From positions 124,001 through 188,000 of the forward strand of contig NZ_QENU01000002.1 of assembly GCF_003096995.1 (NCBI RefSeq): a stretch of 64,000 nt of DNA, read 5' to 3'. The position numbers and the translations under genes were made by a program. Shown here piece after piece: positions 9,736-20,435 of the stretch (the first letter of the stretch is position 1; each line of letters starts with the position of its first letter). The notes beneath the pieces are model-generated. The model did no database searches. It saw only the letters and a program-made list of their open reading frames with translations, and was not told where the DNA came from. Source of the stretch: Alitibacter langaaensis DSM 22999. Lineage in GTDB: Bacteria > Pseudomonadota > Gammaproteobacteria > Enterobacterales > Pasteurellaceae.

Positions 9736-11106
9736 ATGACAGATTTTACAAAGGATACGATTGTTGCCCAAGCCACGCCCATCGGCCGTGGCGGTGTTGG
9801 TATTTTGCGTGTATCGGGGCCGCTAGCGACCGAAGTGGCAAAAGCTGTTGTGGGCAAAGAATTAAAGCCACGTTTAGCCAATTATTTGCCCTTTAAAGAT
9901 GCAGATGGCACTGTTTTGGATCAAGGAATCGCACTTTATTTTAAAGCCCCCAATTCTTTTACAGGGGAAGATGTCGTGGAATTCCAAGGGCATGGCGGTC
10001 AAGTGGTGTTGGATCTTTTGCTCAAACGAATTTTACAGGTGAAAGGCATTCGCCTTGCCCGTCCGGGGGAATTTTCTGAACAGGCATTTTTGAATGATAA
10101 ACTAGATTTGGCACAAGCCGAAGCGATTGCGGATTTAATTGATGCGACTTCTGAACAAGCGGCTCGTTCTGCCTTAAAGTCTTTGCAAGGTGAATTTTCT
10201 AATAAAGTGAATCAATTGGTGGAGCAAGTGATTTACTTACGCACCTATGTCGAAGCTGCGATTGATTTCCCTGATGAAGAAATTGATTTCTTGGCAGACG
10301 GCAAAATTGAAGGACATTTAAATGAGATTATTGCTCAATTGGATAAAGTGCGCTCTGAAGCCAAACAGGGTTCAATTTTGCGTGAGGGCATGAAAGTGGT
10401 GATTGCCGGTCGTCCGAATGCTGGAAAATCTAGCTTGTTAAATGCTCTTGCAGGGCGAGAAGCAGCGATTGTCACCAATATCGCTGGCACGACTCGAGAT
10501 GTGCTGCGCGAACATATCCACATTGACGGTATGCCGTTGCACATTATCGACACTGCAGGATTGCGTGATGCCACCGATGAAGTCGAGCGCATTGGTATCA
10601 CTCGCGCATGGCATGAAATTGAGCAAGCGGATTTGGTGATTTTGATGCTAGATAGCACTGATCCTGATAGCCAAAATCTGGAAAAAGTGCGGTCAGAATT
10701 TTTGGAGAAATTACCGAATAATATTCCCGTAACCATTGTGCGTAATAAATCAGATTTGAGCGGTGAGCGAGAAAGCATAGAACAACAGGACGGTTCGGTG
10801 GTGATCCGATTATCTGCGCAAACCCAACAAGGCGTGGATTTATTGCGTGAACACTTAAAACAATCTATCGGCTATCAAACTGGCGTAGAGGGCGGTTTTT
10901 TGGCACGCCGCCGTCATTTAGAAGCCTTAGAATATGCCGCTGAACACTTACAAATAGGGCATGTTCAGCTTACCCAATTCCATGCAGGCGAATTATTGGC
11001 AGAAGAATTGCGTAGAGCGCAAAACTATCTCAGTGAAATCACGGGGCAATTCACATCCGATGATTTGCTGAGCAATATATTTAGCTCATTTTGTATCGGT
11101 AAATAA
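9736..11106 (+). CDS. mnmE: tRNA uridine-5-carboxymethylaminomethyl modification GTPase MnmE
   Basis: GTPase that, with MnmG, makes the 5-(carboxymethyl)aminomethyl modification on wobble U34 of certain tRNAs. The 456 residues comprise an N-terminal folate-binding domain, a helical domain interrupted by a G domain with G1 GRPNAGKSS from residue 225, G2/G3 in GTTRD and DTAG, and NKSD as G4. The C-terminus ends in the catalytic CIGK motif (FCIGK), which is intact. A USS is read in frame within the G domain as EKVRSEF. A USS also lies just upstream of the gene, and a bidirectional terminator follows. Confidence 0.99.
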   Translation: MTDFTKDTIVAQATPIGRGGVGILRVSGPLATEVAKAVVGKELKPRLANYLPFKDADGTVLDQGIALYFKAPNSFTGEDVVEFQGHGGQVVLDLLLKRILQVKGIRLARPGEFSEQAFLNDKLDLAQAEAIADLIDATSEQAARSALKSLQGEFSNKVNQLVEQVIYLRTYVEAAIDFPDEEIDFLADGKIEGHLNEIIAQLDKVRSEAKQGSILREGMKVVIAGRPNAGKSSLLNALAGREAAIVTNIAGTTRDVLREHIHIDGMPLHIIDTAGLRDATDEVERIGITRAWHEIEQADLVILMLDSTDPDSQNLEKVRSEFLEKLPNNIPVTIVRNKSDLSGERESIEQQDGSVVIRLSAQTQQGVDLLREHLKQSIGYQTGVEGGFLARRRHLEALEYAAEHLQIGHVQLTQFHAGELLAEELRRAQNYLSEITGQFTSDDLLSNIFSSFCIGK

Positions 11107-11111
11107 ACAAA

Positions 11112-11141
11112 AATCCCACGTCTTGAACGTGGGATTGTTTT
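11112..11141. terminator. bidirectional terminator between mnmE and murJ
   Basis: A 10-bp perfect stem (11112-11121 with 11127-11136, loop CTTGA) has T-rich sequence on both outgoing strands. It sits between the converging mnmE and murJ. Confidence 0.9.
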
Positions 11142-12711
11142 ATCTGCGTGCGAGTAAATCTTCTTTTCTTATTCTCAATAAAAACAGCACCGTTAAATAG
11201 CTCACCGCCGCCGTAGCGATTAACCAAACCAGCCAATGTACACGTTTAAGGAAACTCATTGCATTCCAAGCATCAAGGCTAGGGCAGAAGTGCCACACCA
11301 ATGCGCCCATAATGACCGCGGCGATCAAAACTTTGAGAAAAAAGACCGCACTTTGGCGACTGAAATGATAGACATCGCCTTTAGCTAAACCACGGTAGAG
11401 CAAAAAGGCATTTAAGGTTGCCGACATTGCTGATGCCATTGCCAAGCCAACATAGCTAAACCAAAAGGCGAGAATGTTAAAGCCCATATTGCAGACCATC
11501 GCGATGATACCAATTTTCACGGGGGTTTTGGTGTCTTGGCGTGCGTAATAACCATTGGCAAGAATTTTGATGAGCATAAAACTGAGCAAGCCCGCGTTAA
11601 ATGCCCAAAGCGAAAGTGCGGCGGCTTGTACATCTGAAAGGGAAAATTCGCCACGCATAAAGAGCGTAATTAACATAGGTTCGGCGAGCACGGCAATACC
11701 AATCATCGCAGGAACACCGAGCAATAAAATCATCCGTACACCCCAATCCATCGTGCGATGAAAATCGGTCGCGCTGTTTGGATTATCGCTTTTATTCACA
11801 TGTTGGCGAGCGAGCGTTGGGAGAATCACCGTTGAAATCGCAATCCCAAACAAGCCGAGCGGAAATTCCAATAAACGATCTGAATAGTAAAGCCAGCTAA
11901 TTGAGCCTGTCATTAAGAAACTGGCGATAAAGGTGTCGAGTAATAAATTAATTTGGCTCACGGAAACACCAAATAATGCAGGGATCATCAACGTGCGGAT
12001 CTTTTTCACCCCCACATCATTCCACGCCCACTTGGGTTTGACCAACAATCCCGCTTTCTTTAAAAACGGAATTTGGAATAAAAACTGCAACAACCCACCC
12101 ATAAAAATACCAATGGCTAACGCCAAATCGGGATCATTCATCTGTGGTGCAAGCAAAAGTGCGGTGGAAATCATCGCAATATTGAGTAAAACCGGCGAGA
12201 ATGACATCACGCCAAACTTGCCTAAGGTATTTAAAATGGCGCCAGATAGGGCGACAAAAGTGATAAACCATAAATAAGGAAAGGTGATCTTGAGCAACAA
12301 CGACGCCTGCTCAAATTTATGCGCATTTTCACCATCGTTAAGCCAATCCATGAACCAGCCCGTACCAAAAATCGCCGCAACCACAGGCGATGCCACCATT
12401 GCAACTAGCGTAACAATGGTAACAAGTCCGCCTAACGTGCCTGACACTTTGGCGATAAATTCACGAGTTTTGTCCATATCGCCCGATTTTTGATATTCGG
12501 CAAGCACAGGCACGAAAGCTTGTGAAAACGCCCCTTCTGCGAATAAACGACGTAAAAAATTAGGAATGCGGTTGGCAAATAAAAAGATATCCGCCGCGGC
12601 GCCTGCACCAATAATATTGGCGATAACCACATCGCGTACTAAGCCTAATACGCGTGAAAGCAAAGTCATCGAGCTGACAATAATGCCCGATTTAAGAAGT
12701 CGTTTACTCAA
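11140..12711 (-). CDS. murJ: lipid II flippase MurJ
   Basis: Polytopic MOP-superfamily inner-membrane protein that flips lipid II for peptidoglycan synthesis. The 523-residue product has about 14 hydrophobic segments and the family N-terminus (LLKSGIIVSSMTLLSRVLG). The conserved arginines and acidic residues of the central cavity region, such as RIPNFLRRLFAEG, are present. The start codon is TTG at 12711: a complementary-strand AGG lies 8 nt upstream, and no ATG precedes the conserved N-terminus. It is transcribed away from rpsT, with a shared divergent region at 12712-12932. Confidence 0.97.
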   Translation of the reverse strand: MSKRLLKSGIIVSSMTLLSRVLGLVRDVVIANIIGAGAAADIFLFANRIPNFLRRLFAEGAFSQAFVPVLAEYQKSGDMDKTREFIAKVSGTLGGLVTIVTLVAMVASPVVAAIFGTGWFMDWLNDGENAHKFEQASLLLKITFPYLWFITFVALSGAILNTLGKFGVMSFSPVLLNIAMISTALLLAPQMNDPDLALAIGIFMGGLLQFLFQIPFLKKAGLLVKPKWAWNDVGVKKIRTLMIPALFGVSVSQINLLLDTFIASFLMTGSISWLYYSDRLLEFPLGLFGIAISTVILPTLARQHVNKSDNPNSATDFHRTMDWGVRMILLLGVPAMIGIAVLAEPMLITLFMRGEFSLSDVQAAALSLWAFNAGLLSFMLIKILANGYYARQDTKTPVKIGIIAMVCNMGFNILAFWFSYVGLAMASAMSATLNAFLLYRGLAKGDVYHFSRQSAVFFLKVLIAAVIMGALVWHFCPSLDAWNAMSFLKRVHWLVWLIATAAVSYLTVLFLLRIRKEDLLARR

Positions 12712-12932
12712 AATTTTGACCTATGGAAAAGAAAATTGCGTTAATTTTATAGAAATTTCATATTTACGCTATATTCTAGCGGAAAAAACTGATAAAATCT
12801 CGTGCACATCGTTGATCTCGTCGCGAATGGCTTAATGCGACCCCTTAAAACGGTGGAAACATTCGGTTGTGTCTCACCGAAAATCAACATATTTTCAATT
12901 AGTTAATTTAATAAATTTTTAGGAGTTTGACC

Positions 12933-13196
12933 TTGGCTAATATCAAGTCAGCAAAAAAACGTGCGATTCAATCTGAAAAACGCCGTCAACACAACGCAAG
13001 TCAACGCTCAATGATGCGTACTTACATCAAAAAAGTTTACGCAGCAGTAGCAGCAGGCGAAAAAGCAACAGCAGAAACAGCATTCGTAGAAATGCAAAAA
13101 GTGGTAGACCGTATGGCGTCTAAAGGCTTAATCCACGCGAACAAAGCTGCAAACCACAAATCTAAATTAGCTGCTCAAATCAAAAAATTAGCATAA
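12933..13196 (+). CDS. rpsT: 30S ribosomal protein bS20
   Basis: Primary 16S-binding ribosomal protein of 87 residues ([17 protein letters not shown] after the initiator), highly similar to E. coli S20. The start is TTG at 12933 with AGGAG at 12921-12925, 7 nt away. E. coli rpsT also starts with UUG, a feature linked to its translational autoregulation, so the conserved weak start is likely functional. Upstream (about 12770-12800) there are two AT-rich promoter-like hexamers and an inverted ACGGTG/CACCGA element in the leader. A USS-pair terminator follows. Confidence 0.98.
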   Translation: MANIKSAKKRAIQSEKRRQHNASQRSMMRTYIKKVYAAVAAGEKATAETAFVEMQKVVDRMASKGLIHANKAANHKSKLAAQIKKLA

Positions 13197-13217
13197 TTTC
13201 AGATTAGAATAAAAATT

Positions 13218-13246
13218 AACCGCACTTTTTTGAAGTGCGGTTTTTT
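13218..13246 (+). terminator. USS inverted pair terminator after rpsT
   Basis: ACCGCACTT (13219-13227) and AAGTGCGGT (13233-13241) form a tight hairpin followed by six T. It is a textbook USS-type terminator. Confidence 0.9.
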
Positions 13247-13252
13247 GTTTCC

Positions 13253-13924
13253 TTAAATCCGTCTGCGGCGGCGATGAAAAGCAAGCGCACGATTGGTCGT
13301 CGTGTTTTTCACTGTTTGATGATTGCTGCGATTTTCTTTTGAACGGTGCGCACGGCGATAGTGGCTGAGAAAGTAATGTAACGAGCTAGCAAGGAGCACG
13401 CCGGCTAAAAATACCACAATGAGTTCACCATATAATTGATGAAATAATTGATTGATTTTGCTTTGCGTGGTTTGCCCGTATTTGCTATCGAAAGTTACCC
13501 GCAGAAATCCTTCCACACCATTATTGGAATAAATCGGCTCCACAATTTGTTGGTGGTGGGGCGCGGTGTTTTGTTCTAAGCCTAATTGGGCGCGCAGATT
13601 TTGGCTATTTTGGCTTTGCGCTAACAATTCGCCATTGGCACCGTAAAGCGTTGCATCAATAATAAATATTTCTTTGGCGAGATTATCTAAACTTTCCGTG
13701 AGCTTTTCTGTTTGCGCATTATTCACCAACAGCATAGATAGCAAGGTGGTTTGCTGGCGCACTAATAAATGGGATAAATTTGCCACTTGGTTAACACTTG
13801 CTAACTGTGAGCCAATCTGAAACTGTTTTACGCCAAAGAGAATGACGCCAAGCGCTGTAATACAAAGCACGACAATGCTAGCAAATAGGGCGGATTTCGC
13901 CATTTTTTCACGCAGAATTTGCAA
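13253..13924 (-). CDS. ytjB: YtjB/Smp family membrane protein
   Basis: Inner-membrane protein of 223 residues with an N-terminal transmembrane helix (about 12-34), an extracytoplasmic domain and a second helix (about 165-185). The tail is very basic (HRRRRRI at the end). The periplasmic motif QQIVEPI...GFLRVTFD matches E. coli YtjB (Smp), which is also divergent from serB. The start is TTG at 13924, supported by AGGA 7 nt upstream; the internal ATG at 13903 lacks a good ribosome-binding site. No biochemical function is established for the family that I can name with confidence. Confidence 0.85.
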   Translation of the reverse strand: MQILREKMAKSALFASIVVLCITALGVILFGVKQFQIGSQLASVNQVANLSHLLVRQQTTLLSMLLVNNAQTEKLTESLDNLAKEIFIIDATLYGANGELLAQSQNSQNLRAQLGLEQNTAPHHQQIVEPIYSNNGVEGFLRVTFDSKYGQTTQSKINQLFHQLYGELIVVFLAGVLLASSLHYFLSHYRRAHRSKENRSNHQTVKNTTTNRALAFHRRRRRI

Positions 13925-13989
13925 GTTATTTTCCTATCCTAAATAGAATGATGTATGATTGTACCATTATTTTTCTGAAAGGATCATCC

Positions 13990-15436
<1,447 letters not shown>

Positions 15437-15457
15437 GCATTAAATTTTATCTATTCT

Positions 15458-15487
15458 AGGGCAGCCAATCGGTTTGCCCTTTCTTTT
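15458..15487 (+). terminator. intrinsic terminator after yajQ
   Basis: The stem AGGGCA/TGCCCT (15458-15463 with 15475-15480) is followed by a T-rich stretch. Confidence 0.7.
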
Positions 15488-15593
15488 TAAAAATTTTCTG
15501 TTTTTTGACCGCACTTTTGCCTGATTTTTCTATCAGCTTTTCTTAAATGAAGAAAATAGATCATTTTCTCGATAAAAAAATTGAACTTTTCTA

Positions 15594-15631
15594 TTGACTT
15601 AAAATGCAAAGATAAATGATAATCTTTATCA
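15594..15631 (+). promoter_or_regulatory. Fur-controlled promoter of the TonB-dependent receptor
   Basis: TTGACT at 15594-15599 and GATAAT at 15618-15623 are 18 nt apart. A near-perfect Fur box (TGATAATCTTTATCA, 15617-15631, one mismatch to the 7-1-7 consensus) covers the -10 element. Iron-bound Fur would block transcription. Confidence 0.85.
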
Positions 15632-15690
15632 AATTTCGTAATTTTTTATTCATCCTCATTTAGTCTTTAGTCATTTTAAGGAATCAGTCT

Positions 15691-17652
15691 ATGAAGAAGG
15701 CACAGTTTGTATTATTGCCATTAAGTGTTTTTGTCGCGTTAAATGTGCAAGCGGCAGAGCAACTCGATACCATTGATGTGGTGAGTGATAATCTTTCACC
15801 ACAAAAAGAAAATGTATCAGCCAAAGGGGTTGTGCGTGTGCGTCAAGCCACCAAAATGTCAGATGTGTTGCGTGGTGTGCCGGGCGTGAATGTAAATGGC
15901 GCGCGTTCAATTGTAGAGCGTTATAACATCCGTGGTGTTAGTGAAGAATATCTCAATATTACCGTAGATGGCGCACGCCAAGAAGGCTATTCATTCCACC
16001 ATTCGGGTAACTACGGGATTGATCCAGAGATCTTAAAACGTGTTGATATTGATGTCGGCGCGAATTCTATCGCTAGTGGTGCGGGTTCATTAGGCGGTTC
16101 AATGAAGTTTGAAACCGTAGATGCTGCCGATTTATTAGAAGATGGTCAAAATATTGGCGCAAAAATTAAATATGCTTATGGCTCTAATGATGATTCTAAT
16201 CAAGCAATGGCAACGTTATATGGGCGTGCGGGCAATTTAGATTTATTAGGCTATTTCAATTATCGTCATCAAGAAAATGGTAAGGACGGTAATGGGCTTA
16301 AAAATGAAAATAAAGGTAGAGCGCAAAACTATCTATTCAAAGCAAAATATAACTTCGGTGAGAATCACTGGGTAAATGTTTCCGCAGAACATTATTACAA
16401 TACGGCAGTAAACTGTTATCGTGCTAACTTTGGTATGTGTTTAGGTGATGTACCAGCGCCTGGACAAGATGGATATCGTATGCAAAATCATGGACGAGCT
16501 ACTTCTGAAATTGAACGTGATACCTATACGTTGAATTATCGTTATAATCCGAGTGATAACAAATGGGTAAACGTCAAAGCGAATGCTTATTATACCGAAA
16601 CAGAAAATTCTTCTATGAATCGTAAACAAACTAATGTTAAAACAGCGGGCGGTTCATTGTCTAACCGTTCTGATTTTGACTTAGGGGTAACGAATCACAG
16701 CGTATTAGTGGGGAGTGAGTTTTATAAAACAACCGCATTGCGTTATGCGAGCGCTAGAAGTAATACTCCTGACTATAAACAACGTGCAACATCCACGTCC
16801 ATTTATTTAGAAGACGCAATCGGTATTGGTAACTTTATTATTACGCCAGGGGTACGTTTTGATCATTACCATGCTGCACTAATTGATTCTGACAAAAGCC
16901 ATCATCGTGTTTCTAAAGCATTTGGCTTAAAATACTTAGCGACAGATGATTTGGCGTTATTTGCTAATTATACTGAAGTCTTTAGAGGTCCTGGTTTTGG
17001 TGAGTTAGCCTTAGTTAAACCTGGTTATTATTATACAGGTTCTGAATCACCAACCCGTGGTGACAATAAAGAAATTGGATTTAATTATACGCACAGTAGC
17101 GTATTCTCTGATGTCGATGGTATGTCATTAACCGCAAAATATTTCCGCACTGATTACGACAATATGAATTTATCTTTACCTGTTGGCAATCAAGGTAGTC
17201 TATATATAAATATTGGTGAAGTAAAATTAGACGGTGTGGAAGCACAAGCGCGTTATTGGTTTGATAATTTAAGTGCGCGTGTTAGCTATGCTCGCGCTCG
17301 TAGTGAACAAAAAGATAATGGCTTTGTAGCATTCCCTGACGCAGGCGACCGTTATACCTTTGGTTTAGATTATCGCATTCCAAGTGTTGGTGTTGAAATG
17401 GGTTGGAACACTATGCTTGTTCGCGGTTTAGCTTATGCAACTAACGCAACATCAATTACCACGAAAGGTAGTTATGCCGTAAGCAATGCTTATGTATCTT
17501 GGCAACCTAAACCAATTAAAGGCTTAGAGCTAACATTTGGCGTAGATAACATCTTCAACAAAGCCTATAAAGATCAAAGCACTCAATACTATGATTCGGT
17601 TGATTTAGATCCAGGTCGTAACTACAAAATCAGCGTAGCGTATAAATTCTAA
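15691..17652 (+). CDS. TonB-dependent outer-membrane receptor, haem/haemoglobin type
   Basis: Outer-membrane gated channel of 653 residues. It has a signal peptide ending at about VQA (22), a TonB-box-like DTIDVV, a plug domain to about residue 140 and a 22-strand-type barrel ending in aromatic F. The FRGPGF segment resembles the FRAP box of haem receptors, but I do not see a canonical NPNL motif, so haem specificity is likely rather than certain. Two cysteines lie in a loop around residues 246-253. A Fur box covers its promoter, and exbB-exbD-tonB follows after a strong terminator, supplying the energising complex. Other iron-carrier ligands remain possible. Confidence 0.88.
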   Translation: MKKAQFVLLPLSVFVALNVQAAEQLDTIDVVSDNLSPQKENVSAKGVVRVRQATKMSDVLRGVPGVNVNGARSIVERYNIRGVSEEYLNITVDGARQEGYSFHHSGNYGIDPEILKRVDIDVGANSIASGAGSLGGSMKFETVDAADLLEDGQNIGAKIKYAYGSNDDSNQAMATLYGRAGNLDLLGYFNYRHQENGKDGNGLKNENKGRAQNYLFKAKYNFGENHWVNVSAEHYYNTAVNCYRANFGMCLGDVPAPGQDGYRMQNHGRATSEIERDTYTLNYRYNPSDNKWVNVKANAYYTETENSSMNRKQTNVKTAGGSLSNRSDFDLGVTNHSVLVGSEFYKTTALRYASARSNTPDYKQRATSTSIYLEDAIGIGNFIITPGVRFDHYHAALIDSDKSHHRVSKAFGLKYLATDDLALFANYTEVFRGPGFGELALVKPGYYYTGSESPTRGDNKEIGFNYTHSSVFSDVDGMSLTAKYFRTDYDNMNLSLPVGNQGSLYINIGEVKLDGVEAQARYWFDNLSARVSYARARSEQKDNGFVAFPDAGDRYTFGLDYRIPSVGVEMGWNTMLVRGLAYATNATSITTKGSYAVSNAYVSWQPKPIKGLELTFGVDNIFNKAYKDQSTQYYDSVDLDPGRNYKISVAYKF

Positions 17653-17668
17653 TTTAGATCAGTTAATA

Positions 17669-17701
17669 AATAAGGCGTTTTTAAAAAACGCCTTATTTTT
17701 T
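17669..17701 (+). terminator. intrinsic terminator after the receptor gene
   Basis: A 14-bp stem (AATAAGGCG... with ...CGCCTTATT, 17669-17697) runs into a T-run. It separates the receptor gene from exbB. Confidence 0.9.
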
Positions 17702-17745
17702 GACCGCACTTTTTGATCTGTATTATGAAAAAACGATTTAGTTTG

Positions 17746-17801
17746 TTTACGCAACAGTTGAAATTTGCTAGAATTCTCGCCTTAATTGAAATTCATTCTC
17801 A
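17746..17801 (+). promoter_or_regulatory. exbB promoter and candidate Fur operator
   Basis: TTTACG (17746-17751), a 17-nt spacer and TAGAAT (17769-17774) form the promoter. TGAAATTCATTCTCA at 17787-17801 matches the Fur 7-1-7 consensus at 12 of 15 positions. Iron repression of exbBD-tonB is inferred. Confidence 0.65.
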
Positions 17802-17842
17802 ATTAGATTAATGAAACCATTTTATTTATGTAAGGGTGTATA

Positions 17843-18298
17843 ATGCCAGCGTTATTTCAATTTTTAAAAGCATACAGTGACTATATTATTCTCGGTTTAT
17901 TGGGCGTAATGAGCTTTATTATGCTGTGGTTCGTGATTGAACGTTTTATCTTCTTAACACGAGTGAAAGTAAAATCTTATAGCAATATTCATGAATTAGA
18001 TATTGATCTGAACCGCCACTTAACCACGATCTCAACCATTGGCGCAAATGCCCCTTATATTGGTTTATTGGGAACGGTTATCGGAATTTTGCTGACATTC
18101 TATGATTTGGGCAATTCTTCTGGGGATATTGATGCTGCCGCAATTATGCTGCATTTGTCATTGGCTTTGAAAGCCACAGCGGTGGGTATTTTAGTGGCGA
18201 TTCCGTCAATGGTGTTTTATAGCGCACTAGGGCGTAAAGTTGAAGTTCAGCGTTTAAAATGGAAAGCGTTAAATAGCACAAAAAATATTGGTGCATAA
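17843..18298 (+). CDS. exbB: energy-transducing protein ExbB
   Basis: Proton-channel subunit of the TonB complex in the inner membrane. At 151 residues it is the short form typical of Pasteurellaceae; the E. coli protein is about 244. It has three hydrophobic segments and the conserved [13 protein letters not shown] and [19 protein letters not shown] helices that line the channel. AAGGG lies 6 nt before the ATG. It is first in exbB-exbD-tonB and probably Fur-regulated from the element at 17746-17801. Confidence 0.96.
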   Translation: MPALFQFLKAYSDYIILGLLGVMSFIMLWFVIERFIFLTRVKVKSYSNIHELDIDLNRHLTTISTIGANAPYIGLLGTVIGILLTFYDLGNSSGDIDAAAIMLHLSLALKATAVGILVAIPSMVFYSALGRKVEVQRLKWKALNSTKNIGA

Positions 18299-18319
18299 GA
18301 TAAACAAAAGGAGCTTTCC

Positions 18320-18706
18320 ATGAAAAAGTTTGATGAAATTAATATTATTCCTTTCATCGATATTATGTTGGTGCTGTTAGCGATTGTGCTGATTACCGCC
18401 TCTTTTATTTCGCAAGGCAAAATTCAAGTTAATGTGCCAAAGGCTTCACAAACTGTCTCATTTAAATCCGATGATCTGGCTAAATTGCTCACCGTTACTC
18501 ACGATGGAAAATTATTCTTCAATGATAAACCCATTGAAAAAGCCGCATTAGAACAAGAAATTGCTACTTGGGATAAAGCACAAAAAGTGACGTTAAAAGT
18601 GGATGCCGAAGCCTCATTTCAAGATTTTGTCTCGATCACGGATTTAATGGCAAAAAATGAAATTAAAAACGTGGCAATTGTAACCATGAAAGACAAAGGT
18701 CAATAG
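18320..18706 (+). CDS. exbD: energy-transducing protein ExbD
   Basis: Inner-membrane partner of ExbB, 128 residues. One N-terminal transmembrane helix carries the essential aspartate in [12 protein letters not shown], and a periplasmic domain follows. The start has AAAGGAG upstream. It is 21 nt from exbB and 1 nt from tonB, so the three genes form a tight operon that powers the TonB-dependent receptor encoded upstream. Confidence 0.97.
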   Translation: MKKFDEINIIPFIDIMLVLLAIVLITASFISQGKIQVNVPKASQTVSFKSDDLAKLLTVTHDGKLFFNDKPIEKAALEQEIATWDKAQKVTLKVDAEASFQDFVSITDLMAKNEIKNVAIVTMKDKGQ

Positions 18707-18707
18707 C

Positions 18708-19487
18708 ATGAAGAAAAATTCATGGTTTGGTTTTTTCGGATCTGCGTTTTTTCATGTAGGCGTAGCCTCTGCGTTATTTTTTGCGCTAAAAGAAGATGAT
18801 GCCGCCAATAGCTTCAGCGCAGAGACGCTTTCTACCAATATTTCCATGGAAATGATGATGGCGACAACGGTTGAATCAGCACCGCCAGAACCAGAGACTG
18901 CAAAAAAAGCAGAGCCAGAGGCTGAGAAAAAAGAAGTGGTGGCAGATCCAACGAAAAAAGCGGAAAAACCAAAGGATAAGCCAAAAGAAAAGCCTAAGGA
19001 ACAAAAGAAAGAAAAACCGAAGGAAAAACCAAAAGAACCCGTTAAAAAGCCAACGGATAAAGTCGTGGCGAAAGTTGCACCAAATCCAAATGCGGTGGTG
19101 GCTGATAAGGTGCAAGCAGGGAATGCCAATATTAATTCGCAAGCCACATCTACGGCTAACTCAGCAAATACGAATGCGAATATGTCGGGCAATGGCACAA
19201 ATACTTCAGAAATCGCTGCCTATAAATCTAAAATACGCCGCGAAATTGAACGCCACAAAAAATATTCTCAACGCGCGAGAATGATGCGCAAGCAAGGCAC
19301 GGTGGTTGTGGTCTTTAACATCACTGCCGATGGTTCTTTAACAGGCGCGCGTGTTGCTCAATCATCGGGGACGGAAGATTTGGATAATTCAGCGTTAGAT
19401 GCCGTGCGATCCGCCCGTTCCGTGGGGCCGAAACCTGCAGGTATGGCGAGCGAAATTAGTGTGCCAGTGAGTTTTAGAATTCAATAG
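18708..19487 (+). CDS. tonB: TonB protein
   Basis: Periplasm-spanning link that transmits proton-motive force to outer-membrane receptors. The 259 residues comprise an N-terminal membrane anchor (about residues 5-27), a long Pro/Glu/Lys-rich rigid spacer (about 57-125), an Asn/Ala/Ser-rich flexible segment, and the C-terminal TonB domain (from about 165) with the conserved YPxxA-like and SSGTEDLDNSALDAVR elements. It starts 1 nt after exbD. The Lys-Pro spacer makes the DNA locally repetitive, which explains long spurious frames on the other strand. A USS-pair terminator follows. Confidence 0.97.
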   Translation: MKKNSWFGFFGSAFFHVGVASALFFALKEDDAANSFSAETLSTNISMEMMMATTVESAPPEPETAKKAEPEAEKKEVVADPTKKAEKPKDKPKEKPKEQKKEKPKEKPKEPVKKPTDKVVAKVAPNPNAVVADKVQAGNANINSQATSTANSANTNANMSGNGTNTSEIAAYKSKIRREIERHKKYSQRARMMRKQGTVVVVFNITADGSLTGARVAQSSGTEDLDNSALDAVRSARSVGPKPAGMASEISVPVSFRIQ

Positions 19488-19521
19488 GCATTTTTCATCA
19501 TCGGAAAATCAGCGTACAATG

Positions 19522-19566
19522 AAGTGCGGTCAAAAATAACAAAATTTTGACCGCACTTTCTTTTTA
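19522..19566. terminator. USS inverted pair terminator after tonB
   Basis: AAGTGCGGT (19522-19530) pairs with ACCGCACTT (19550-19558), with the extended CAAAA/TTTTG arms also complementary. A T-run follows. Confidence 0.85.
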
Positions 19567-19624
19567 TATCAAACAATTTAAGCCTACCAAATGTAGGTTA
19601 TGCAATATGAGTGTTGAGGTGGAA

Positions 19625-20341
19625 ATGATAGTTGGTCCTTATATTAATGCGGCTGCAATTGTCGCGGGCGGGATTATTGGCGCATTGCTAGGTGGGCACG
19701 TGCCTGAACGTTTGCGCACAAATTTAACGTTGCTTTTTGGGCTTTGTTCGATGGCAATGGGCGTTACCCTTATCGCTAAAGTCAATAGTATGCCTGCGAT
19801 GGTGCTCTCTGTGTTGCTTGGAACCATTATTGGTGAGCTTATTTTACTGGAAAATGGAATCAATCATCTTGCGGCATCGGCGAAAAAACTGGTTGAAAAA
19901 TTCACACCCGCTCAATCTAGCGAACACTCACATGAAGAATTTTTACAAAAATTTGTCGGGTTAATGATTTTGTTTTCTTTCAGCGGAACAGGCATTTTCG
20001 GCTCAATGAATGAAGGCATTACAGGGGACAGCAGCATTTTAGTGATTAAAGCCTTTTTAGATTTTTTCACCGCAATTATTTTTGCCACGACCTTAGGTTT
20101 TTCCGTGAGCACCTTATGCGTGCCGCAAACAATATTACAAGTGTTATTGGCTTATTGTGCGATGTTTATTTTGCCTTTTATCACCCCCGAAATGCGTATG
20201 GATTTTGGCGCAGCAGGTGGCGTATTAATGGTGGCAACAGGCTTGCGTATTTGTGGAATTAAGAATTTCCAAGTGGCGAATATGTTGCCTGCGCTGTTTA
20301 TTGCTATGCCAATTTCTTCTGTTTGGGGACTGATATTTTAG
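19625..20341 (+). CDS. yqgA: YqgA family DUF554 membrane protein
   Basis: Inner-membrane protein of 238 residues with about six to seven hydrophobic helices. The start MIVGPYINAAAIVAGG lines up with E. coli YqgA and Bacillus YdfK. ATG 19625 has GAGG 5 nt upstream, while the earlier in-frame ATG at 19607 lacks one and adds a non-conserved prefix. DUF554 proteins are thought to be transporters, but the substrate is unknown. It is monocistronic, with USS-pair terminators on both sides. Confidence 0.9.
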   Translation: MIVGPYINAAAIVAGGIIGALLGGHVPERLRTNLTLLFGLCSMAMGVTLIAKVNSMPAMVLSVLLGTIIGELILLENGINHLAASAKKLVEKFTPAQSSEHSHEEFLQKFVGLMILFSFSGTGIFGSMNEGITGDSSILVIKAFLDFFTAIIFATTLGFSVSTLCVPQTILQVLLAYCAMFILPFITPEMRMDFGAAGGVLMVATGLRICGIKNFQVANMLPALFIAMPISSVWGLIF

Positions 20342-20372
20342 TAATAAACCATCCTGATTTCTGAAAATAAAA

Positions 20373-20415
20373 AAGTGCGGTGAAATTTTGTTAATTTTCA
20401 CCGCACTTTTGCATT
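20373..20415. terminator. USS inverted pair between yqgA and ftsP
   Basis: AAGTGCGGT (20373-20381) and ACCGCACTT (20400-20408) form a hairpin flanked by A/T runs on both sides. It can terminate both converging genes. Confidence 0.85.
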
Positions 20416-20435
20416 TAGTGTATTTAAAGTGAGTT

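Noticed and set aside
18752..19284. Long overlapping frames in tonB
   Set aside because: The Lys/Pro/Glu-rich repeat region of tonB keeps other frames open; their products are low-complexity and have no ribosome sites.
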